DNA of 5,654 nt from an uncultured bacterium (GTDB lineage Bacteria > Spirochaetota > Brevinematia > DTOW01): contig CALFVP010000089.1 of NCBI GenBank assembly GCA_937928175.1, forward strand, positions 1 through 5,654, in the 5' to 3' direction. The position numbers and the translations under genes were made by a program. Numbering within the stretch: the stretch's first letter is position 1; each line of letters starts with the position of its first letter. The notes beneath the pieces are model-generated. The model saw nothing but the letters and a program-made list of their open reading frames with translations, did no database searches and had not been told where the DNA came from. Positions 1-5,654 of the stretch are shown here, one piece after another.

Positions 1-23
1 ATTTTTGTTAAATTTAGTTTGTT

Positions 24-668
24 ATGAAGGTTTATTTTTTTTGCTTATTGGTTTTTGTTTCTTTGGTTAGTGGATGTTTTGGCGGAAATGTTAGGTATGA
101 ATCTAAAGATATTGAAAGAGAGGTAAAAAAGAAAAAAATTAAAGTTAGTTTTTTAGATGGGGGGGACTTTGATCTTAAGTATAGAAGTTATTTTCAAGAT
201 AGGGTTAGGAGTTATTTTTCTATTGGCACGGAGACTGTTATTATTGAGGGTGACGATTACGATTTTTTTGTTAGAGTTAAAGTTTCTAATTTTTTGTATA
301 TTTTGGATGCTAAAGGAGAGACTTACACCATAAGATTGGATTTTTTGGTTTTGGTTGATGTGATTTCTTTTGATGGTGTTTATTTGCTTTCAAATGATAC
401 GTTTAGTTATACTTTTGTTACTAACTTACCGTTTGAGGTTTTTTATAGACCTTTTGAAAAGGATTTATTTTTGCAGAACGTTTTTTATAAATTCTTTGAT
501 GATAGTGCTTTGAATTTAGTTTACTTTGCTTCAACAGGTTGGAAAGGAGATTACGGTTACTATACAATAAAAGATGGTTTGATACAAAGGATAATCGGGG
601 TAAGTACTAATGAAACACCCACAAAAAGAACAAACAAAAGGAATATACCTGTTGTTGGGGGAGAATGA
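24..668 (+). CDS. lptE: Predicted LPS-assembly lipoprotein, LptE-like
   Basis: This is a 214-residue lipoprotein. A short hydrophobic signal (residues 3-16) leads to a lipobox V-S-G-C, with Cys18 as the predicted lipidated residue, so the mature protein should be membrane-anchored and probably in the outer membrane. The body follows an LptE-like order: a strand (about 38-45), a helix with aromatic and basic residues (52-66), an 'EGDDYDFFVRVKV' segment where LptE proteins carry 'AD-x-x-L-x-G-x-I', then a long strand with 'YTIRLDFLVLVDV' (101-113) and 'FSYTF'. In LptE, this protein plugs LptD and delivers LPS to the outer leaflet. Sequence similarity is weak, so the name rests on architecture plus position directly before holA, as in E. 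coli. No clear Shine-Dalgarno precedes the ATG. The last 19 codons overlap holA in another frame. A generic surface lipoprotein is the alternative. Confidence 0.62.
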   Translation: MKVYFFCLLVFVSLVSGCFGGNVRYESKDIEREVKKKKIKVSFLDGGDFDLKYRSYFQDRVRSYFSIGTETVIIEGDDYDFFVRVKVSNFLYILDAKGETYTIRLDFLVLVDVISFDGVYLLSNDTFSYTFVTNLPFEVFYRPFEKDLFLQNVFYKFFDDSALNLVYFASTGWKGDYGYYTIKDGLIQRIIGVSTNETPTKRTNKRNIPVVGGE

Positions 669-1593
669 ATTTGAAAAAAGTCAGTTTTTAAAAGATCTAA
701 TTCAAAATTTTTCTTTGGGTAGACAAGTTGAAGTTAGTTATATAGACGATAGTAACGAAAACGCTTTTCAGGAGTTTGTGAAAATGTTGTCAAGTTCTTC
801 GTTGTTTGGTTCTTCTAAAGTAGTAGTAGTTAAAAACGTTGATAAAGTTTTTTCCAAATCCGAAAAATCTAAAGTTATTGATTTGTTAAAAAGGTTTAGA
901 GATGAAGATATTTTGATTGTAATGACTTCTTCTTTGTATAGCCATAAGTTTGACAAATCTATTTACAGTTTTGTTGAGCAGTACGGTGTTGTTAAGGTTT
1001 TTGGTAAAATTTTTGATTTTGCCTTAAGTAAATACGTTTCAGATCTTCTTTCTAAAAATTCTATTGAAGTTCGAAAAGATTTGATTGAGTTTATAATAGA
1101 AAGAAATGGCCAAAATGTTAACGGTATTGCCGAAGATATAAATTACGTAAGGAATTATTTTAACTTAGGTGAGTTTGTAGAAGCTGATAAAGCTATCGAT
1201 TTGCTTTTGAATAAATCCGGTGAAGGTAATATTTTTGATTTACTTAACGCTTTGATTAAGGGTGATAAACATAGAGCTATACTTGTTTTGAATGAATTGG
1301 TTGATAGAGGTGAAGATATACAATCTTTACCTTCAATAATTTACTCTCAAGTTAGAAAAATAGTTAAAGTTAAGAGGCTTTTAGGTAGTAATTTTTCTGA
1401 TGATGAGATATGCAAACAAGTTGGAATAACTAGTTTTGAGCTTAGAAACTTAAAAGCGTTATCTAAAAATGTTGATAAGGATAGAATTGTTTCTTTGCTA
1501 AAGTTTTCTTTAGAGGTAGAGAGTTCTTTGAGAAGTTATAGTGTTACTGTGATGTTGGCTAATATTGAAAGGTTTATAATTCAAATGTTTTAG
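610..1593 (+). CDS. holA: DNA polymerase III subunit delta (clamp loader)
   Basis: Delta is the clamp-loader subunit that opens the sliding beta clamp so that it can be loaded on DNA. The 327 residues have the usual family length and order. An N-terminal strand 'GIYLLLGENEFE' (11-22) begins an AAA+-like fold without a working P-loop, as in known delta subunits. The segment 'SSLFGSSKVVVVKNVDKV' (63-80) is the typical beta-clamp-contact region of the family. An all-alpha collar domain follows, with 'GNIFDLLNALIKGDKHRAI' (206-224), 'LPSIIYSQVRK' (240-250) and 'LEVESSLRSYS' (301-311). The ATG at 610 has GGGGT at 597-601 with an 8-nt spacer. Starting further downstream would remove the first beta strand, so I accept the 59-nt overlap with the lipoprotein gene. 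The obg start follows the stop by 9 nt, which suggests co-transcription. Confidence 0.93.
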   Translation: MKHPQKEQTKGIYLLLGENEFEKSQFLKDLIQNFSLGRQVEVSYIDDSNENAFQEFVKMLSSSSLFGSSKVVVVKNVDKVFSKSEKSKVIDLLKRFRDEDILIVMTSSLYSHKFDKSIYSFVEQYGVVKVFGKIFDFALSKYVSDLLSKNSIEVRKDLIEFIIERNGQNVNGIAEDINYVRNYFNLGEFVEADKAIDLLLNKSGEGNIFDLLNALIKGDKHRAILVLNELVDRGEDIQSLPSIIYSQVRKIVKVKRLLGSNFSDDEICKQVGITSFELRNLKALSKNVDKDRIVSLLKFSLEVESSLRSYSVTVMLANIERFIIQMF

Positions 1594-1602
1594 GGGAAAT
1601 TT

Positions 1603-2604
1603 ATGTTTAAGGATGTTGTTAGGGTGAAAGTTATTGCTGGTAGGGGAGGTGATGGATGTGTTTCGTTTAGGAGGGAAAAGTATGTTCCTAAGGGTGGACC
1701 TGATGGTGGTGATGGTGGTAAAGGTGGAGATTGTATCATTGTTGTAAATGAGAATCTTTCTACACTTTCTCATATAGTTGACGGTGCTATTTTTAGAGCT
1801 AAAAACGGTATGCCTGGCAGAGGTGGTAAGTGTCACGGAGCTAATGGAGAAGATTTAATAATAGAAGTTCCTAAAGGTACACAAGTTATAGATGCTAAAA
1901 GTGGTAAATTGATAGTTGATATGACAGAGGTTTATAGGTATGTAGTTGCTAGAGGTGGTAAAGGAGGGCTCGGTAATTGGCATTTTAAAAGTCCAACTAA
2001 CCAGGTACCTACTCAATTCACAAAAGGAGAATTGGGTGAAGAAAGAGAAATTATATTGAACCTTAAACTTATAGCTGATGTTGGTTTAGTTGGGTTTCCT
2101 AACGCTGGTAAATCTTCTATAATAAGGAAACTTACAAACGCTACTCCAAAAGTTGCTGATTATCCTTTTACTACTATTGATCCAGTTTTGGGTGTTATGG
2201 GTTATCAAGATAAGAAAATAGTCATTGCAGATATTCCAGGTATAATTCAAGGTGCAAGTAAGGGAGTTGGGTTGGGAATTGAATTTTTAAAACATATTGA
2301 AAGAACTAAATTTCTTGTTGTTGTACTTGATATTGTTGATAAACCCTGTGAAAAGATGAAAATATTACTGAATGAGTTAGTAAGTTTTAAAAAAGATTTG
2401 CAGGAGAAAATAAAACTTATAGTATTAAATAAAATTGATTTACTTAGTGAAAGCGAATTAAAACAAGTTGATAATATAAAAAAACAAGTTAAAACTTTAC
2501 TTCCTGAGGATGGTGAGTACAAATTTTTTTTCGTTTCAGCTCTTTTAGGTGAGGGTATGGATAAACTTAAGTTTGGTATAGTTAAAGAGTTTTTGAAAGA
2601 TTAA
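1603..2604 (+). CDS. obg: Obg/CgtA family GTPase
   Basis: Obg is a large-subunit-associated GTPase involved in 50S ribosome assembly and stress or growth control. Residues 1-158 form the glycine-rich Obg fold, with repeated 'GGDGG'-type turns around 31-42 and 'RGGKGGLGN' at 117-125. The G domain has every expected motif: G1 'GFPNAGKS' (164-171), switch I 'DYPFTTIDP' (186-194), G3 'DIPGII' (210-215) followed by the family signature 'GLGIEFLKHIERT', G4 'NKID' (276-279) and G5 'SAL' (312-314). The protein stops at residue 333, right after the G domain, so it lacks the variable C-terminal extension or OCT domain of longer homologues such as B. subtilis Obg. A Shine-Dalgarno AGGGG (1592-1596) overlaps the holA stop and sits 6 nt before the ATG. 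The usual rplU-rpmA partners are not next to it here. Confidence 0.97.
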   Translation: MFKDVVRVKVIAGRGGDGCVSFRREKYVPKGGPDGGDGGKGGDCIIVVNENLSTLSHIVDGAIFRAKNGMPGRGGKCHGANGEDLIIEVPKGTQVIDAKSGKLIVDMTEVYRYVVARGGKGGLGNWHFKSPTNQVPTQFTKGELGEEREIILNLKLIADVGLVGFPNAGKSSIIRKLTNATPKVADYPFTTIDPVLGVMGYQDKKIVIADIPGIIQGASKGVGLGIEFLKHIERTKFLVVVLDIVDKPCEKMKILLNELVSFKKDLQEKIKLIVLNKIDLLSESELKQVDNIKKQVKTLLPEDGEYKFFFVSALLGEGMDKLKFGIVKEFLKD

Positions 2605-2628
2605 TTTTTTGAAAAAGTAAGTATTTGT

Positions 2629-2657
2629 TTGAAATTTATTTTTGTTTTCATTCAAAT
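2629..2657 (+). promoter_or_regulatory. Weak candidate promoter before the glycosyltransferase
   Basis: The 79-nt gap after obg is the largest on the + strand in this gene run. It holds TTGAAA (2629-2634, five of six matches to the -35 consensus) and TCAAAT (2652-2657, four of six to the -10) with a 17-nt spacer. Such matches arise often by chance in AT-rich DNA, so this is only a possible internal promoter. I see no GC-rich hairpin that would terminate transcription in this gap. Confidence 0.22.
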
Positions 2658-2670
2658 TAACAAAAAGTTT

Positions 2671-2677
2671 GGGGGGT
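2671..2677 (+). promoter_or_regulatory. Shine-Dalgarno that sets the glycosyltransferase start
   Basis: GGGGGGT can pair with the 16S anti-SD sequence with one G-U wobble and lies 6 nt before the GTG at 2684. It lies downstream of the in-frame TTG at 2642, which argues against that earlier start. The site is a run of six G, so its length could in principle vary. Confidence 0.6.
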
Positions 2678-2683
2678 GTGGGT

Positions 2684-3802
2684 GTGAAGATATCGATAAT
2701 GTATGTTAGGGCTGGAGCTGGACATATTTCTGCTGCTAGAGCTTTAGCTGATGAACTTAATAACCTTTACAAGGATGTTAATGTTTTACTTTACGATGGA
2801 CTTGAAGGATCACCAGGTTTTGTTAGAAATATCATAGAAAAAGGTTACTCTGTTGCTTCTAATTTTTTTCATCCTATATGGATGGGTATTTATGCTTTTA
2901 GTAAACTTTACTTCGTTAGAAAGATTGAAGTTGACATTGTTTCAAAGTATGTAAAGGAGAATTTAAGGAAGTATATACTTAAAGAGAGACCTGATAAGAT
3001 TGTTATAGATCATTTCTTTTTAATAAAACCAGTTTACGAAATTATCAAAGAAGAGAATTTGGGTATAAAGGTTTTAGTTATCGCTACGGATCCGTTTACA
3101 TGTCATCCCATATGGTTTACTTACCCTGATATGGATTTAGTTGTTTTTAGTGATAGGATGAAAGATTACGCTGTAAAACATGGTGTTAATAGTAGTAGGA
3201 TAACGGTTTTACCTATTATATTGAACAGGAAGTTTAATTCTCCTATGTCTAGAGAAGAGATTGAGGAAGCTAAAGTTAAGTATGGTTTTTCTCTTGATAA
3301 GCATATGGTTTTGATTGCAGGTGGGGGCGAAGGGTTAGCTAAAGGGGAAGTGTTTCTTGAGGAGATTGCTAAGTCTAGCTTAGATGTTGAGCTTGCCATT
3401 GTCTGTGGTAGAAACGAAGTTCTAAAGAAAAGGAGTGAAGAAGTTGCGAAAAAGTATTCTAAAAAAATAGTTGTTTACGGTTTTGTTGATTTTATGTACG
3501 ATCTTATGAATGTTTCCAGTGTTGTTATAACGAAAGGTGGCCCTGCAACTATCATGGAAGCACTTATTCTCGAAAAACCTCTTATTATAACATCTTATAT
3601 ATGGGAACAAGAAAAAGGAAACGTTGAGTTTGTTGAAGAAAACCATCTTGGATTTTACGAAAAACATCCAAAAAAAGTTGTAGAAAAAGTTAGAAAACTT
3701 CTATTCGATGAAAATCAGGTTAAAGTGTTTAGAGAGAATATAAAAAAAGTTGGAATAAAAAATGGTACGAGTGATATAGCTAAGTTTATTTATAGTTTTT
3801 AG
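2684..3802 (+). CDS. GT28-family glycolipid glycosyltransferase (MGDG synthase/UgtP-like)
   Basis: This is a 372-residue GT-B glycosyltransferase resembling monogalactosyldiacylglycerol synthases, UgtP-type diacylglycerol glucosyltransferases and, more distantly, MurG. The N-terminal acceptor domain begins with a strand and the 'GAGH' loop (11-14) followed by 'SAARALADEL', typical of the MGDG_synth family. 'IATDPF' (133-138) follows, with a conserved-looking 'HPIWF' nearby. The C-terminal donor domain has the glycine loop 'AGGGEG' (212-217), 'TKGGPATIMEA' (283-293) and 'EQEKGN' (308-313), the expected nucleotide-sugar binding elements. There is no signal peptide, so it probably works on the inner face of the cytoplasmic membrane. 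The likely reaction is sugar transfer from a nucleotide sugar to diacylglycerol or a related lipid. Donor, acceptor and number of sugars added cannot be read from sequence. I chose GTG 2684 because of the Shine-Dalgarno spacing and the fold start. GTG 2678 is possible. Confidence 0.82.
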   Translation: MKISIMYVRAGAGHISAARALADELNNLYKDVNVLLYDGLEGSPGFVRNIIEKGYSVASNFFHPIWMGIYAFSKLYFVRKIEVDIVSKYVKENLRKYILKERPDKIVIDHFFLIKPVYEIIKEENLGIKVLVIATDPFTCHPIWFTYPDMDLVVFSDRMKDYAVKHGVNSSRITVLPIILNRKFNSPMSREEIEEAKVKYGFSLDKHMVLIAGGGEGLAKGEVFLEEIAKSSLDVELAIVCGRNEVLKKRSEEVAKKYSKKIVVYGFVDFMYDLMNVSSVVITKGGPATIMEALILEKPLIITSYIWEQEKGNVEFVEENHLGFYEKHPKKVVEKVRKLLFDENQVKVFRENIKKVGIKNGTSDIAKFIYSF

Positions 3803-3808
3803 TTTTTT

Positions 3809-4735
3809 ATGAAGAAAGTATGTTATTTTGGGTCTGGTGAGTTTTCAAAAGAAGTGTTAGAGGGATTACTTAGTAGGGAATCTGAGTATAGTATTGAGCT
3901 TATTGTCACAAAGTCTGATAAAGAAAAAGGTAGAGGAAAGGTTTTATCTCCAACTCCTGTTAAAGAGTTAGCAATTTCAAAGGGTGTAGATTTCATTGAT
4001 AATGAAAATATAAAGTCAGTTGAATTTATAAATTTCATTAAAAGTAAAGGTTTTGATTTGTTTATAGTATGTGATTATGGTAAAATGATACCTAGAGAAG
4101 TTTTTGAAATTCCACCTATGAAGAGTATAGGTGTGCATCCTTCACTTTTGCCTTGTTATAGAGGTCCAAGTCCTATACATTTTGCTCTTTTGAATTCTGA
4201 TAAAGTGACTGGTACTACTGTATTTTACATAAACGAAAAAATGGATGCTGGGGAAATTTTAGTTCAAAAAGAGATTATTATTGATGAAGATGATGATTAT
4301 ATTTCTTTAAGCAAAAAGTTATCTTTACTGTCTGTTGACTCAATTTTTGAGTTTTACTCTAACCCAAACGTTATACCTCTACCTCAAGACGAAAGAAAAG
4401 CAACGTTTACTAAAATGATATCAAAGGAAGATGCCAGAATAGATTGGAACAAAGAAGGTTCATACATAGTTGGCCAAGTTAAAGCTTTTGTTCATTGGCC
4501 TAAAGCTTATTGCTTTTATAAAGGTAAAATGGTAAAGATACTTAAAGCAAAGTACAAAGATATAGAAGTAAATGGGGCTAATGGTGAAGTTTTAAGTATT
4601 CGTGAAGGTATAAACGTTAAAGCGGGTAAGGGTATTGTTGAAATTTTATTTTTACTTCCTGAAAGTTCAAAAGCTATGGATGCTGTATCTTTTGTGAATG
4701 GATACCGAGTGAAAGTTGGTGATAAGTTTGAGTAA
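3809..4735 (+). CDS. fmt: Methionyl-tRNA formyltransferase, with atypical Gly108
   Basis: Fmt transfers a formyl group from 10-formyl-tetrahydrofolate to methionyl-tRNA(fMet) for translation initiation. The 308 residues match the usual size (315 in E. coli). The N-terminal Rossmann-like domain has 'YFGSGEFS' (6-13), the tRNA-contacting loop 'KGRGKVLSPTPVK' (40-52, with Arg42), 'SLLP' (112-115), 'YRGPSPI' (117-123) and 'MDAGEIL' (145-151). The C-terminal OB-like domain (about 205-308) includes 'VHWPKAYCF' and ends 'NGYRVKVGDKFE'. His110 and Asp146 match the E. coli catalytic residues, but position 108, Asn in E. coli, is Gly (codon GGT). The gene begins 6 nt after the glycosyltransferase stop, with only a T run and no Shine-Dalgarno before the ATG, so translational coupling is likely. 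It ends 1 nt from the fabI stop. A related formyltransferase with another substrate is less likely given the Fmt-type C-terminus. Confidence 0.92.
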   Translation: MKKVCYFGSGEFSKEVLEGLLSRESEYSIELIVTKSDKEKGRGKVLSPTPVKELAISKGVDFIDNENIKSVEFINFIKSKGFDLFIVCDYGKMIPREVFEIPPMKSIGVHPSLLPCYRGPSPIHFALLNSDKVTGTTVFYINEKMDAGEILVQKEIIIDEDDDYISLSKKLSLLSVDSIFEFYSNPNVIPLPQDERKATFTKMISKEDARIDWNKEGSYIVGQVKAFVHWPKAYCFYKGKMVKILKAKYKDIEVNGANGEVLSIREGINVKAGKGIVEILFLLPESSKAMDAVSFVNGYRVKVGDKFE

Positions 4736-4736
4736 T

Positions 4737-5495
4737 TTACATTCCCATCATTTCGTATCCTGCGTCTACGTATATAACTTCTCCAGTTATTCCCGATGAT
4801 AGGTTACTTAAAAGGAACAAAGCAGTTTCTGCTACTTCTTCTGCTGTTACGTTTCTTCTAAGTGCTGCTCTCTTTGGATATTCTTCATACATGTTCATAA
4901 ATCCAGATATACCTCTTGCTGCTAGTGTTTTTATTGGTCCTGCAGATATAGCATTACACCTTATTCCTCTACTTCCAAGGTCGTACGCTATGTATCTAAC
5001 GCTAGATTCTAGTGCAGCTTTTGCAACTCCCATAACATTGTAGTTTGGCACAGCTCTTACAGATCCTAAGTATGTCATAGTTATTATTGAAGCTCCATCG
5101 TTTAAATAGTTTTCAGCTTCTTTGACTATTTTAACAAGAGAGTATGCGCTTATATCAAGTGCTATTTTGAATGCTTCTCTAGTTGTATCTATGTATCTTC
5201 CTTGGAGTGCTTCCCTGGGTGCAAACGCTAGTGAGTGTACTATAAAATCAATTTTTCCAAATTCTTTGCCAGTAAATTCGAATAGTTTTACTATGTCCTC
5301 ATCTTTTGATACATCGCATGGAAATATCTTTGCACCAATTTCATCCCCAAGTTCTTTTATTTTCTCTTCTTCTCCAAGATAAGATAAAAGTATTTGAGCA
5401 CCTTCCCTGTGTAAGGATTTAGATATTGCCCAAGCTATACTCCACTTGTTTGCAACTCCAAATACAACACCCTTCTTTCCATCCATTAACCCCAT
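4737..5495 (-). CDS. fabI: Enoyl-[acyl-carrier-protein] reductase (NADH), FabI type
   Basis: FabI catalyses the last reduction in each type II fatty acid elongation cycle, turning trans-2-enoyl-ACP into acyl-ACP. It is a 252-residue atypical short-chain dehydrogenase. The nucleotide-binding loop is 'GVANKWSIAWAI' (13-24), which is the FabI form rather than the usual SDR glycine motif. 'HSLAFAP' (87-93) lines the active site. The catalytic set is Tyr142, Tyr152 and Lys159, with the Y-x6-K spacing of FabI and the context 'YLGSVRAVPNYNVMG'. 'AISAGPIKTLAA' (182-193) forms part of the substrate-binding region, and 'GEVIYVDAGYEMMGM' is the usual C-terminus. I start at the ATG ending at 5495 because GGGAGGT lies 6 nt before it and the product begins 'MGLMDGKKG', as typical FabI proteins do. 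It is transcribed alone here, towards fmt. Confidence 0.97.
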   Translation of the reverse strand: MGLMDGKKGVVFGVANKWSIAWAISKSLHREGAQILLSYLGEEEKIKELGDEIGAKIFPCDVSKDEDIVKLFEFTGKEFGKIDFIVHSLAFAPREALQGRYIDTTREAFKIALDISAYSLVKIVKEAENYLNDGASIITMTYLGSVRAVPNYNVMGVAKAALESSVRYIAYDLGSRGIRCNAISAGPIKTLAARGISGFMNMYEEYPKRAALRRNVTAEEVAETALFLLSNLSSGITGEVIYVDAGYEMMGM

Positions 5496-5501
5496 ATACA
5501 T

Positions 5502-5508
5502 ACCTCCC
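5502..5508 (-). promoter_or_regulatory. Strong Shine-Dalgarno for fabI
   Basis: On the - strand this reads GGGAGGT, the best ribosome-binding site in the window, 6 nt before the ATG at 5495-5493. Another in-frame ATG (5501-5499) directly abuts the site and an in-frame TTG (5510-5508) overlaps it, so neither can use it. This fixes the start. Confidence 0.85.
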
Positions 5509-5522
5509 AATTAATTGAAAAA

Positions 5523-5552
5523 ATAATACTAAAACCTAAATGGTTAATTCAA
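5523..5552 (-). promoter_or_regulatory. Candidate fabI promoter
   Basis: On the - strand, TTGAAT (5552-5547, four of six matches to the -35) and TATTAT (5528-5523, five of six to the -10) are separated by 18 nt. Transcription would begin near 5516, giving a short leader of about 20 nt before the start codon. Position and spacing fit a sigma-70-type promoter. The AT-rich background makes chance matches common. Confidence 0.45.
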
Positions 5553-5654
5553 GTTAAGATTATTAAAGTATTGGTAGTTTAATTTTTTTGTTTTTTACTT
5601 AGGAATTTGAATAGTAAGAAACAAATTGTTAACTTTATATTATGATAGAAAGTG

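Noticed and set aside
1687..1730. Repeated GGTGGTGATGG-like units
   Set aside because: They encode the glycine-rich turns of the Obg fold and are not a DNA repeat element.
1510..1836. A 108-codon open frame on the - strand across the holA-obg junction
   Set aside because: It is antisense to two well-supported genes, has low-complexity Thr/Ser/Asn-rich content, and has no recognisable domain.
2605..2650. A terminator after obg from the TTTTTTGAAAAAG segment
   Set aside because: The only pairing is a short A-T stem with no G-C pairs, too weak for an intrinsic terminator.
2642..2683. A longer N-terminus for the glycosyltransferase starting at TTG 2642
   Set aside because: It has no Shine-Dalgarno and would place the good GGGGGGT site inside the gene. 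The extra 14 residues precede the first strand of the fold and look like translated leader.
5224..5238. Ala90 in FabI at the position of E. coli Gly93, a site linked with triclosan resistance
   Set aside because: Alanine is the normal residue here in many FabI proteins, for example those with 'HSIAFA', so it is not a resistance mark.
5122..5382. An 86-codon open frame on the + strand inside fabI
   Set aside because: It is antisense to the conserved FabI core. The Ser/Pro-rich product matches nothing and is explained by codon bias of the opposite strand.
5496..5510. Upstream fabI starts (TTG ending at 5510, ATG ending at 5501)
   Set aside because: Both overlap or abut the Shine-Dalgarno that serves the ATG at 5495. 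The FabI family start 'MGLMDGKKG' fits the later one.
5508..5517. 10-bp perfect palindrome CAATTAATTG near the predicted fabI transcription start
   Set aside because: It is short, AT-only in its core, and does not resemble a fatty-acid regulator site that I know, such as FapR. Chance is likely in this composition.
5642..5654. ATG near the right edge as the start of a divergent + strand gene
   Set aside because: Only four codons are visible and there is no ribosome-binding site before it, so it cannot be supported.

Overview
This window is an AT-rich stretch of bacterial chromosome. Hand counts give about 29% G+C in the first 420 bases and about 38% at the start of fabI. It is fully packed with housekeeping genes. 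An LptE-like outer-membrane lipoprotein and an FabI-type enoyl-ACP reductase point to a diderm (Gram-negative-type) bacterium with type II fatty acid synthesis. Fmt shows that it initiates translation with formyl-methionine. I cannot assign a phylum from sequence alone. The AT-rich codon use and the gene mix would fit several low-GC diderm lineages.

Layout: bases 24-4735 hold five tightly spaced + strand genes that look like one transcription unit. They are an LptE-like lipoprotein, holA (DNA polymerase III delta), obg (ribosome-associated GTPase), a GT28/MGDG-synthase-like glycolipid glycosyltransferase, and fmt (methionyl-tRNA formyltransferase). The first two overlap by 59 nt out of frame. 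Gaps between the others are 9, 79 and 6 nt. The 79-nt gap before the glycosyltransferase is the only place for an internal promoter. The fabI gene (4737-5495) lies on the opposite strand and meets fmt tail to tail with one base between the stop codons. It has its own candidate promoter and a strong Shine-Dalgarno in the final 159 bases, which hold no gene that I can support.

Function: three products serve the envelope (LPS delivery, glycolipid synthesis, fatty acid elongation). The other three serve replication, ribosome assembly and translation initiation. The lptE-holA adjacency is also found in E. coli (leuS-lptE-holA), which supports the call for the divergent lipoprotein.

I found no RNA genes, mobile elements, CRISPR arrays or new system. 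The most interesting point is the predicted Fmt. It has glycine at position 108, where the family's catalytic asparagine is expected, while the catalytic His110 and Asp146 are kept. Smaller points are the 59-nt overlap, the one-base convergent junction, and G-tracts in the lipoprotein gene and in the glycosyltransferase ribosome-binding site.
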